Origin: Cricetomys ansorgei
Taxonomy: Eukaryota > Chordata > Mammalia > Rodentia > Nesomyidae
NCBI GenBank assembly: GCA_026225945.1
Contig: JAMJFZ010001815.1
Coordinates: 19,192,001 to 19,256,000 of the forward strand
DNA length: 64,000 nt
Direction of reading: 5' to 3'
The position numbers were made by a program, and so were the translations under genes. The stretch's first letter is position 1. Each line of letters starts with the position of its first letter. Shown here in pieces: positions 1 through 11,700 of the stretch. The notes beneath the pieces were generated by a model. The model was not told where the DNA came from and ran no database searches. It saw only the letters and a list, made by a program, of their open reading frames with translations.

Positions 1-839
1 CACAAAGGTGGACTTTACAATCTAGTGGGGGGAAATAAGTAACTATACATCAGTCTAAAATGTAGTATATTTATGCTATGACTGAGATACTTTGCTACTA
101 TTAATGTAGAAAATATACTTCTGATGAATCTTAGAACTCTAAATAGGCATTAGCTATAAAGATCAGGTAGAGAAAGCAGCTTGTGGAAAAAAAAGTACCA
201 ATGGAGTACTGTGTTTAAGGATTTGCAGGTTGAGTGGTATGGGGGGGGGGGAATAGCAATGAAACAGGGAGAGAAGGGGGGGGCAGCTTAAAGAATCCAC
301 TGAAGGTGGTCGTTATTCTGAAGGCCGTGATATTTTAATGATGAGTTTTAAGGGGCGAATGGGTGAAGGACCCATATTTTGACACTGTTCTATTGGTTCC
401 TGGGGAAGTGAATTTTGAGGTAATGAATGAGGGCTTAAGAACCAGGTGTAATCCAGGAATAAAATGACAGAGGCATCTGCTAGGTATGTGCCACCGTGCG
501 TGGCTCTTACTTTTTTTTTTTTTTTTTTTTTTAAATAACAGCTTTTGATTCTGTGGCTAAGAGTCATCTCTGGGTCAAACTCTATGATCCTAGTCTAGAG
601 CCCATTTTGTTAATGTTGCTTCCAAGCCTGAATCATTATGCCACATCTGGAATCAGTATATGACAGCTATATTTCATTAGCTGAAATTCAGTATAAAAAG
701 AAATCAAGTCATGCTGCTTTCCCCATATTAAGTGCAGCTAAGTACATTTATTTTGTGTGATTTCATATATGCCCACCAATCACAGTGAGTGAGATACCAG
801 CCTTTTCTACTAGTGAGGCTTTCCTTGAAAAATAACTTA

Positions 840-1161
840 GTTTCTGTAGGCTGCTGTATCACAATACCATGTATTATGTAGTTTATGAACAACAGTAATC
901 TATTTCTCACAGTTCTGTAAAGTTCAAGACCAAGGGCCTGCCTTGTATAGAATGACACGTTGCTGTAATCTCATTTGGTGGAAATGGGTAAAACCACTCT
1001 GGGCCTCTTTTACAAGGGCACTAATCCCAGTCATAGGGGTTCTACTCTTGTGACTTAATCACCTCCCAGAGGCCTGTAACTCTTAATACTGCAATGTAGT
1101 GTTGGGGAGTTAGTCTCAACACATGTATTTTGAAGTGGCCACAAACATTCCAACCATAGCA
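840..1161 (-). mobile_element. MLT1A-type MaLR LTR
   Basis: On the minus strand it begins TGCTATGGTT, contains the diagnostic GGGAGGTGATTAAGTCA and GGGATTAGTGCCCTTGT blocks, and ends near an AGAAATA/ACAGCAGCC tail. This matches the old ERVL-MaLR LTR family MLT1 as remembered. It is antisense to SMAP1. Confidence 0.8.
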
Positions 1162-1277
1162 ATAACTAACAGCTCTGAGAGGTTAATAAGCAACTTACTT
1201 AGCTTATTAACATGGGTCAGCTTTTCTCACTAAACATTACTAATTATATCTAGAAGACATTTTACAATTTATAAAAT

Positions 1278-1415
1278 ATTTTTGCTCATTTTATTTTCCT
1301 TACAAAGTTTGGATAATTATTTACCTCATAAAGTTGTTGTGAGGATGAAATGAGTTTGGAACAGTGCCTAGCACATAAAGGTTCAATAAATATTAGCTGT
1401 AATCTAAAGATAATA
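1278..1415 (-). repeat. MIR SINE fragment
   Basis: The plus strand reads CTCATAAAGTTGTTGTGAGG, then GCCTAGCACATAAAGGTTCA and ATAAATATTAGCTGTAAT, the reverse of the conserved MIR core and tail. Confidence 0.75.
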
Positions 1416-2009
1416 ACAGTAGTAGTAAAGCTTCACTGGACTTCAGTGAGCACTGAGACTTGAATGCTTGGGGACTGCAGTCCGTCAGCACAAAGGGATA
1501 CTGATGAGTTGTATTTTGAGTCACTACTTTCCCAGGTTTTTTTTTTTTTTTTCTTTATTTGTAAGAAGACAGTGAGGACAGTTTTTGCAAAGATTAAATT
1601 AGTCACTAAGGAAGTATGCATAGATGTATGCTTGTTTGGAAATGAAGGTCTGGTTTGGATTATGGTTGAGTTAGATATAGACATGATGCTTTTTAGTTGA
1701 CACCCAAGGGCTTAAATTTTACTTCTAGTCTGCAGTCCCAAGATATAAATGAGCAGATAAAAGTATTCTGAGAAATAACTACTTCCTAGATGGTCTTCTG
1801 TTTGTTCTAGACCAGTTTGATATATGCTTACTTGGTAGTTTAAATAGATTGCTCTTTATGCTTTAGCACTTTAGATATTCTTAGATATTCAGAAAGTACT
1901 ACTTTATTTTGTACTTGTTTTTATTTGTTCTTGAAAAGTATGATTGAAACAGATGGTTTGAGAGAACTGTAGTTTTAAGGAGCTTTAAATATGAACGTTT
2001 TATCTAGGT

Positions 2010-2385
2010 TGTTCTAATTTGCTTCTTTGTTGCTATGATAAATACCATGACCAATGGCAACTTGGGTTTATTTTAGTCTAGGTCACAGTTTATTATTGAG
2101 AGGAATTGGAACAGGAACTTAAGTAGTAACTCCAAGCAGAACCTATGGAGGATTGCTGCTTGCTAGGTTGTTCACTGGCTTGTGTTCAGCTGGCTTTCTT
2201 ACATAACCCAGGCCCACCTATGGGAGTAGTACTGTCACAGTGGGCTAAGCCCTCCCACATCAATCAGGACAATCTCTCATAGACAGGGCCACAGACCAGT
2301 CTGATCAAGACAGCTGTTCAATTAAAGTTCCCTCTTTCCAGGTAACTATAAGTTTTCTCTAGTTGACAATAAATACTAAAACACA
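2010..2385 (-). mobile_element. MT/ORR1-type MaLR LTR
   Basis: The minus strand starts TGTGTTTTAG and ends with the MaLR 3' signature TTTATCATAGCAACAAAG preceded by GGTCATGGTA. An internal AATAAACC-like poly(A) region and the CCCTCCCACATCAATCA block (plus strand) are typical. It is antisense to SMAP1. Confidence 0.75.
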
Positions 2386-2633
2386 GCTTCTGGAAATTTA
2401 ACCATGTATTCTCATTTTGCTACAAATACAGTATTTGTTGGTGTCTCTATACAAATGCACTCACCCACTTACTATTACTCACTGCTTGCCAATAAAAGGA
2501 AAAGTTAATAGCAAAAATGCTTTAGAATTTTGCTTTTGTTCTTAAGCTTATAGTTGAAGACATTTCTATTTATGCCATAAAGATGTTTGCTATAAATTCC
2601 TTTTTGTTTAAATTTGGGATCTGTGACAAGGTT

Positions 2634-2636
2634 TTT

Positions 2637-2669
<33 letters not shown>
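2634..2669. repeat. Poly(T) tract
   Basis: A run of about 33 T with one interruption (GTTTTT...) and no SINE body attached that I can see. Confidence 0.85.
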
Positions 2670-2672
<3 letters not shown>

Positions 2673-3580
2673 TTTTGCTGCAAGTGCTGAAATTATAATT
2701 TCTCATATTGGTGTTGTACTTTATTGTTTGTAGTAATTTGATGTTTTAAAAACCTTTTAAAAATTAATGTATATTAAGTTTATGTTGGCTTTAATGAATA
2801 CTTATAAACAATCACTATATAGCTATCATCTATCACTGTGTAAACTGAAAGTTATCGCTTCAGACTCCCCTACCTTACTCCCTTTTAATCTCTTCATCCC
2901 TTCTGCCCAGAGGTAATTAACATCCTGACCTTTCCATCATCATCATTATCATTTTGGGATTTTTATTTGTGCATGTGTGTGCTTTAAATTATTTTGTAAT
3001 TTCATATTGGTATTCATACCCCCAAACAATGTATTTTTTGTCTTTTTAAACTTAATACAAATGGTTATAAAGTCCTTTGAAGTTCTGTTATTTCACATTA
3101 TAGCCTATGAATTACTACTGTTCTTTTTATTGATTTATATGTGTTTTTTTAAAATACTAACATATTTATTTGCCTAAGGAAGATTGCCTCAAATCTTGTA
3201 GGCAGGTACAGATTTGGTCATTAGTTATTTTGACTAAGTTTTATGTATTTATCTTTTTAAATCAGTCTTCCCCTCCCCTTGGTATTTTGTGACCTTTAAG
3301 ATTTTTGTTCCTATTTTTAATTCTCCTTGGAGTACAAACCGTGAACATCAGAATACCATTGTTATAGTTTACCCCAGCTACTTAACACCAGTTATTTGGC
3401 TGATGCATGGTCCTTAGTATTTTTAATAATAAAATCTATTTTTTTTATAAACATAAAACTATGATAGCAGCCTGAAAATATTTTGTGGTTACTTTTGAAA
3501 TTAAGATGGTTTTGTATTTTAACTCCTGTGTTTTCCTGATACAGTGTTACTGTATCCATATCACAAAGGAAATTGTCCTA

Positions 3581-3699
3581 CTGGGCATGCGGCACACACT
3601 TTTAATCCCAGTACCTGGGAGGCAGAGGCAGGCAGATCTCTTGAGTTCCAAACAGCCATGGCTACATTGTGAGCCACTGTCTCAAAAAAAAAAAAAAAA
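3581..3699 (+). mobile_element. B1 SINE
   Basis: It carries the B1 body (TTTTAATCCCAGTACCTGGG, AGGCAGAGGCAGGCAGATCT) and ends in a 15-A tail after CTGTCTC. It lies 345 bp upstream of the 27-codon SMAP1 exon. Confidence 0.88.
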
Positions 3700-4044
3700 T
3701 CTGTCCTATCAATCAGTTTACTTCTTATATATATAGGATAGCCTGATGTAACATGTAGTGAGAATTTGTTGAATGGAGTTCTCACCCCTTTAAAACAAAC
3801 CCTGATGTTTAAATCATCTCACTCCTTGAGTTTTGAGTAATCCTATATATCATTATTAGCATATAACCTCAGTGAGAAAATGAAATTGTTTTTGACTTTC
3901 ATATTTCAATAGTATTGTGGCTAACGTAAGCACTTGATATTTCTGCCTTTCTCAAATGATGGTTTAAACTAACGAAATTAATATGAATTGAAGGCTTCTG
4001 TGTTTTAAAAAGTTAACTTATGAAAACTTTGGGCTATGTTTTAG

Positions 4045-4125
4045 AAAGAAAAGGAAAAAAAAAAGGAAGAGAAAAAGAGAGAAAAGGAGCCGGAAAAGCC
4101 TGCCAAACCACTAACAACTGAAAAG
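4045..4125 (+). CDS. Smap1: SMAP1 exon, 27-codon Lys/Glu-rich cassette
   Basis: The exon lies between acceptor TTTTAG (4039-4044) and donor GTAAAA. It is 81 nt and phase 0 at both ends, so skipping it keeps the frame. It encodes KEKEKKKEEKKREKE, then PEKPAKPLTTEK. From memory, mammalian SMAP1 isoforms differ by exactly 27 residues here (467 versus 440), which makes this the probable alternatively spliced cassette. The 5' part is almost pure purine (A/G). Confidence 0.93.
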
Positions 4126-7100
4126 GTAAAATTTCTTTTTAAAAAATAATCCAGGATTATCATCCTATTGTATGCGTATATTAAAGACCTTCTGTATATT
4201 TACAAAATGCCAATTATTAGCCTTTCAGCAAGTAATTATGCAGTTAATCCTTCTGAACCTCTCTTATATGATTCCTAGTCAGTTATAAATGTGGGTGTAC
4301 ATCATCTGAGATCCTCACAAAGCAAATATTCTCTTCTGAATGACCCCCAGAATGCTGATTTTAGCTTCATGTACACTGAGGCTGAAGTAGCAGTTTATAA
4401 AATGAAAAGATCACCCCTGAAAAATCTTATTCATGCTTCTTAACATGTGAGCTAGATCTTGAAGTGTGAGTAGTTTTAATGTGAAGGAGAGAAGATGTTA
4501 GACTGGGAAGGCAATCTGAAAATGGTCTTGGATGCTGGAAGTGAAATGGGAGTGTCGACAAATCCGTATTTATATGAGTAGTGGAAAGTAAGGCCAGAGC
4601 AGAACTCAGATCGTAGGTATTTATTCTTTTGGTTGAGGAAAGGCTCTGGAAAACACTTGGTTCTTGTTCTCTTTCCTCATCCCTCCCTTGTATAGCTCAG
4701 GCCAACTCTTTCTTCAAATTTTAAGTTACATTTGAATCGATAAGTTGTGTGTGTGTGCGCATTTCTGCCAGGGTGTGGGGGTGGGGTCAGAGGACGACTT
4801 GCTGCAGTTGGTTCTCCTTCCACCATTCGGGTTCTGAGGATTGAACTCAGATCATCTAGGCTTGGAAACAGACAGCTTTGCCTGCTGTGCCATCTCATTG
4901 GCTCCCAGGCCAAATACATACCTCCTCCTTCCTCAGCCTCCTAAGTGCTGGGGTGATAGATGTGTGGTATCACACGTGGATAATACTTGGGTTTCTAAAG
5001 TAGGCGGCGCACCTAGTTTAGGAGCATTCCTTTGCAAGCTTCTTTTGGCAGGAGTATGTAAGAAAGGTGTGATAGGCAAGCTAGAGTTAAGGAGAACATT
5101 TTGTAAAGGGATTGGCTGTGTAATTATGGTGCCTTGGTCTTAAATGTGTTTCATCATACATGTATAGAAACATGGGAAGAGAAGGATTGGTAAGGCAATG
5201 TCCTTGATTTTAGTTTTTGAAATTGAAATATCAACTTTATTGAGGCATAAATTACACGCTACAAAGTTTACTTATTTATAAGGCATAATAGAAGCATATA
5301 CTGGTTCTTTCTCTTGCCATTGATTGGAATGAACTCTACCCCGAAAAAGTTACTGGTATTGAGCATTGAATAACTACTGAGTGTCCAAGACTCCTGCTTC
5401 GCAGTGTAGCAGTTGAGATTGCCCACCATTCTCCTTTCTCTGCTTCCTAGCTTTCCCCTTTCATCCTTGAGAACATTTAGCTTTTAGTCCATTTAGTCCA
5501 CATTCATATATGTCTGCTTTCCATATTCATTGAGTTTACTTTGCCAAGGCTGTCTTTCCTGTTCCCTATCTCTTACCTTAAGTATCTTCTCTTCACCTTT
5601 TCCATATAAATAACCCCTCTAAATGTTCCAGTGATACAGCATTTTTCTTTTCCTCAAAGTCATAGTCATGTTGTTATACACTTGGTTTTGTTACTTTTAT
5701 CATGTATTATTATTTCTATAATTAGATAACAGAGTCATAAATATTTTGTTTTCTAAAGTGCATTGGGTAGGGTGAGGTCTTAACGTTTCTTTGTATTTCT
5801 TTTTTGTGATTCTTTGGGTAAATACATGCAAAATGATAACTTTTCATCTCAAAATTCTTGTTAACATTGTGATTCCAAGGTTACAGAGGAAGATTAATGT
5901 AATATATATTTCTAAATAATTTACTCTGTGCTAAAACCCCTACAACCAGCTTGCAATATGGAATTATTTTAAATATTTTTCAAAAATACTTTTAAAGTTT
6001 CTTTGTATTTTAAATTGTTATTTTAGTGATACTTTACTCTAAATTACATTCTTACATTTTGTCAAATTAGATTTTCTTGCTAAATATTTTAATACTTTTT
6101 TGAAGGAGTAGTTAAGTTGGTGATTATTTCCTGAAAACTAATTTTAAGTCGTCACATAACTTTCAATTTAATATACATCAATGAGAAGCTATAAATAAAA
6201 TCTATTTTACTTTCTTACTTGATTACAAAAGAATTTTCAAATCACTACTAAGTTTTACCTTTTGTTAAAATATTGAAATGACTTTTGTGATGCCTTACTG
6301 TGCTTACCAAGATATAACCATAATCATTTTTAAAACATGCTTTCCCCCTTTAAAAAGATAACTCACCATTAACATGTGGTACACATTTATTACAGTGTCT
6401 CATGTTTTGGGCCCTTGTGCACAAATCCCTTCTGTTGTTTGCTGTGAAAATGAAGGACAGCAGTTACTTCAGAGTGGTGTCACTATACATGGGTCCTGAG
6501 AAGACTCTTACAGAGTGTGTGAACAGTGAGGAATCTTCTGCTTTCCTTTACTGCTCTCCTTCAAGCCACAGGTTTTCTTAAACTCACTTCACAATTCATT
6601 ATTGTTACTTGAACTGCAGAGCTTCGGGAATCCTGAGGCTGGGAGAAAAATCACTTAGAGGGCAATATTATGAATTCCTGATATATTTGAAAAGACAATT
6701 TATTTAAAAGCATCAGTGGGGAAACTGAAAGGACATAGCACAATAGAAGAAGCTTTGCTTCACAAGTAGGTATTCTTTCAACATAGTCTCTTTGAGCTGG
6801 TATTTCTATAGGACACTTAAAATCCAAAGAGGAGAAATAAGTGTAATTGTAGTAAAAATAGTAACAGGAGTTGTCAGAATAATACTTCAGCAGTTTCAGT
6901 TGGCTTTGTTGAGAAACTCTTCTATGCCTAGAACTATGCCTGGGTTTTAACACACAATGTATGTATGTAATGTATATATGTATGTATGCATGTGGATTTC
7001 AACTTGTGTACAAAATTACCAACTATATATCACCACTGAAAGTAGGAAATAGAACTAGGCCAGTTCCTTAAAACCTTTACACATCCACTACTCTTTCCAA

Positions 7101-8687
7101 AGAAAAGCATGTACTCCTTTAAGAAGTGACCATTTTGTTCTTTTTGTTTTTCTTATGATGTTGGTTGCTGAATCTAGGAACATGCAAGGGTTAAACAAAG
7201 GCTGTATCACTGAGTTACACCCCCTAGCCTAAATTGCATCTTAAAAATACCATTACTACATCTTCATGAATCTTTTAATAGTTTGGCTTAATTGTTTCTG
7301 TTATGAATGAAATGATACCACAAATATTCTTTTATATTGTGCTTGTCTGTAATAGTCAGTCATGTGCAATTACAGTTTATCCATGCTTATGTTTTGTATT
7401 CCATTTTACACACACACGGGGGGGGATTACTCTTTAGTTTATTTATTCTATAGTAGAACACTTGGATATTCATTCTGTATAGACAAGCATGAAAAACCTG
7501 TCACAGTAGATGCTAATGTTCTGTAAATAAGAGAAGGGAGAAGAAACCTGATTTGATGATAATGGCAATGGTGTGTTTTGGTCTAGAAATGAGAGAAAAT
7601 TTGTGAAGACTTTACTTTGTCTAAGTTAATATTGAGGAGGTGAGAGAGAAACTTCCAATTAAAGTTTTCCTAGTTTTTTTTCCCATTTGATTAAACAGTT
7701 TATTGATTCAACTTTCTATAATACTGTTTAGACGCTTACTTTTCCCCAGTGTGGAATAATCTTTCTTTGTTTTATTGAGGCATGGTGGCCTTGGACTCTC
7801 AGCTGTTTTGCCTCTTCCTAGTGTTGGGAGAATAGGCAAGTGCCTCTGTGTCTGGCCAAGAATTCTTAAATAAATTGTTTAAATCTCTACTCTCCTTTTC
7901 CTTACTCTTCATACTCCTCTTTTTAAATAGGCTAACTCATGGTGCGTAAGTTAATCAATCAAAGCAACAGATAGCTGTAGTTCAAGGGAATAATCAGATT
8001 ATTATGCTAGATATAGTTCTTGTAGATCCTGAAGCTTGATTTGTGTTCTTTTTCTGATAAAGCCAGTATTATAAATTACTGAACGTACACTTGAAATTGC
8101 TCTTGAAATCACTCCTTTACCTTCCATTTACTTATAACACTTTGTTTTGAAAGATGAAAATATGGCTAGGTATGTAACCTCAATGGTAGAGTGTTTGCCT
8201 GTTATGGACAAGGCACTGGGTTCCATCTCTAGCACCATCTAAGAAAAGAAAGGAAAAGTTAAATTAAAAAAGAGAAATTCAAGGAAAAATAATTTTTCTT
8301 AAGACCTGGTACAGCTGGTCTTGGACTCTGGCAGTCCTCTTCCCTCAGCCTCCTCATTGCTTGCATGGCACATGTGCCCTCCATGCCTGGGAGAAAGCTT
8401 ACAGAGTTTTGTAAGTGTATATATGAGTGGTGGGGGTGGCTGCATCCATAAAGCACTTGCTGAACAAGCATGAAGACCCATGTTCTCATGTAAAAGTCAG
8501 GTGAATGTGGTAGCCTGCCTGTAATGTAAGTCCAGGCACAGGAGGCAGATTTCTAGGAGCAAGCTGGCTAGCCAGACTAACTTAAATGAGCAAGCTCTGG
8601 GTTCGATATATAAGGGAGAAGGTGATCAGGGAACATACCCATTGTCAACCGTGGGCCTCTACATGTGCTCCCACATGTACGTACACA

Positions 8688-8732
<45 letters not shown>

Positions 8733-11700
8733 CTCATATACAAAATAAAATTTTGTAATTGGCTTGTCTGTCTAAAAGTGACATTTTACAGAGATTTTGT
8801 TTTACAAGTGAAAATAGAATTTAAAAAATCAGCTGGGTGGTGGTGGTGATGCACGCCTTTAATCCCAGGGCTTGGGAGGCAGAGGCAGGCGGATTTCTGT
8901 AATTTCGAGGCCAGTGGTCTACAGTGAGTTCCAGGACAGTTAGAGTTACAACAGAGAAACCCCATTTAAAACAACAACAACAGCAGTGACAACAGAAATC
9001 TATCCTTTTCACTGGTCTATAACGTGTTGCTCTTGCATGAGCTCAGCGAAATGTTAGTTTTACACATTTGTATAAGCACTGCACAGATCAGCGTTCCATT
9101 CTAGCATCCCTGGTAAGTTTTCCTGTTTGAATTTTATGTAAAGTAGAATCAGACATGCTACTCTTAATGTATATAATTTCTCCTGCTTATCACTCATTGT
9201 TTTGAGGTTCATTCGTGTTGCTATATCATCATTGCTGAGCATTGCTCTGTTACCCATATAAGCCCTTTTTTTCCCATTCTGTTCTAAGTAGTATCTGACT
9301 TAGGGCTTGAATGAACAAAAGCTGGTATGAAAATTTCTGTAGTATTTGATGAACACATAATACATACATATATCTATATCTTACTAGTTATATATACGTC
9401 GGACATGCATATCTCCAACTTGAGCCTTTCTGCTAGAATTTTCCAGAACAACTGTACCATCTTACATTCTCTTCCGTACTGTAAAATAGTAACAGCTGCT
9501 TTGAATTTTTGGTCAAACAGTATTGTCCACATACATATAAAAAAACAACCAAGCAATTGTGCTTTGTTTAGAAATCAACCCAGTTGGCTTACACTAATAA
9601 GTATATAGTGTACCGTGGACAATTGAAAGGCTAACTTAAAATGAGTAAATAATTAGCTTGAGATTAGAAGAAAAAATTTTTTTCACAGCCAAAATGTTCT
9701 GCTTTGTTCTTACTATTTTATGTAGTTTAAACAAGAAAGAATTGAGTAGCTAAAATAAGTTACTGTCTTATAGAAAGCAATACATGATGACAGCAATAGT
9801 TAAATAACTATATACTAGAATACCCTGAAGCCTAGCATGAGGAACCTATTGAAGTTGTAATAGCTTTTTAATTTTTGGTTACTATTAAAGTAACTGAAAT
9901 GATAAAGAGTATAAATAGATCATGGTAGAAAGGTTCTGTTGCAGGCTTTGTACTAAATTGGAACCATTTTTCCCATGAATTTTTGAAATGTTTTTGCAGT
10001 CTTTTAAAGCTTTATTGCAAGTGAAGCAGTGAAATAAGGAAGAAATTCAATTACTTTATGTGCAAAGCTTTCATTTTCTACTTAACAAAAGAAAGGGTTT
10101 TGTTCAGTAAGCTTGCAAGCTTTACAATCCTTTTTTTTTTTTTTTTTTGTAAATTAGAAATTTTCTTAAATAGAAAATAAGGAAATATCTTCTGAGTAGA
10201 TGTGTTGATAGAAAATAGTTTTATTGAGTTAAAGCCTGTGATTAGGGACAGTGCAGCAAGGGTGAGGCTCAACAATTAAATCAGATGTGTTGCTGAAAAA
10301 AATGAAACCATCTAGAACTTCACTGAGTGCCCGGTGTAGTCCATCTCATTTATACCCTTTAATATATTATTTCATAGTTCTCACGGTGCCTTGAGGTTGA
10401 CATGATTGTTCTTTTCATTCATTGAGAGAACCTAAGAGATACAGGCTTGACAGTTTAATTTTGGTCACACAGCTGTTAAATAATAGCTGAAAATCCACTA
10501 AGCAGCCTGCCTTCCTAGCATGTACTATGAACCAATAATTTACTATGTGCACTATCACTGTATTCTCTAACATCGAAAGGGGATTAAGAAAGGAGGGGAA
10601 CCGGGTGAGGGCGAAGAATCAGCTCTCAAGTTTCTACTGAATGCTGTTTATTGTTCTAAGCATTTTGTATGTGCTGCTTAGGTATCACAGTAATCTGGGA
10701 GTACCAATATAGTTGTTATGCAAATTTAATATGAATTCATGCAAAGAAGAAGTAGACAATTCAGAAAGCAACGTTGTCTACAAATCACATGTAATAATTG
10801 GTAGAGTCCATCTTTCTAGATGAGTGCTGGAAAGGAGCTTTTACTATCTTACTGTATTGGTCTGTATTGGCTACTATCTCTGTTGCTGGGAACGCATACC
10901 TGACAGAAAAGCAACTGAAAGGTTTATTTTGGCAACATGGTATAATAAAAAAAATATGGACATTGGAGTCAAGAAGACCTCAGTGATTATGATTAAAGCT
11001 TAATTTGATGCATATCTGAAATGCCAAAACACGTAGAAATGAGCAAGTAGAGATTTGAGGCCAGCCTGGGCCACGTAGCGAGACAAAGTCCAAAAAATTC
11101 GTAACAAAACAAATAAAATAGGCCTGTAAAGTAGTTATTCCAAGAAATGGTCTTAGTTTATAAGTATTCTTACAGTAGTCTGCCTTAGCCCTAAAGATGA
11201 AGCTTTTACATGGCATGTGATAAACTGTAAGAGGTTCTTGGAATGTAGCAGTGAACAATCAATCCCCTTTCCCTGGCACACCTATCCTGAATTTCTCAGC
11301 TTTTAATCTCAGAGACATGTCCACACTGGCCTCCAGCAGTATGTCATTTATAGTTCAGAATTTCCTCCTTGACAGTGGGTTTCTGTTTCCATTCATTGTA
11401 CTTCTATGTGTCTGTCTGTCTCTCCTCATTCAGGAGCTATATAGCTTGCCTTACGACCTCATCTCTGTTGAATCTGAAGCAGTGTTGGGTTTACATTCCC
11501 CTCCCTTCTACTTATTAAATTCAGCTGCTTATAGATTCCTTTTGTGCTGTTATCTGTATTAGCTACCCAGCTAAGAAGCAGTGTTATCTCATTCTTGAGG
11601 CTCAGTTGTTACACCTGTTAGTTAAAGGTACAGGAAATATCGAAAATATGACAGCTGAAAACTAAGCTTTTATTCTAGTCTGTGGAGTAGCATTGTAAAT

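Larger units (their letters stand above)
1..4044 (+). other. SMAP1 intron (5' end off-window)
   Basis: No coding exon recognised. It contains a G10 run at 241-250, T-runs at 510-532, 1535-1552 and 2634-2669, an MLT1-type LTR, a MIR, a MaLR LTR, a possible old antisense L1 stretch around 2820-3010 and a B1 just upstream of the 27-codon exon. Confidence 0.7.

Noticed and set aside
8163..8262. Possible tRNA gene
   Set aside because: Box A/B-like sequence belongs to an ID SINE; no cloverleaf with a proper anticodon arm and it has an A/G-rich tail.
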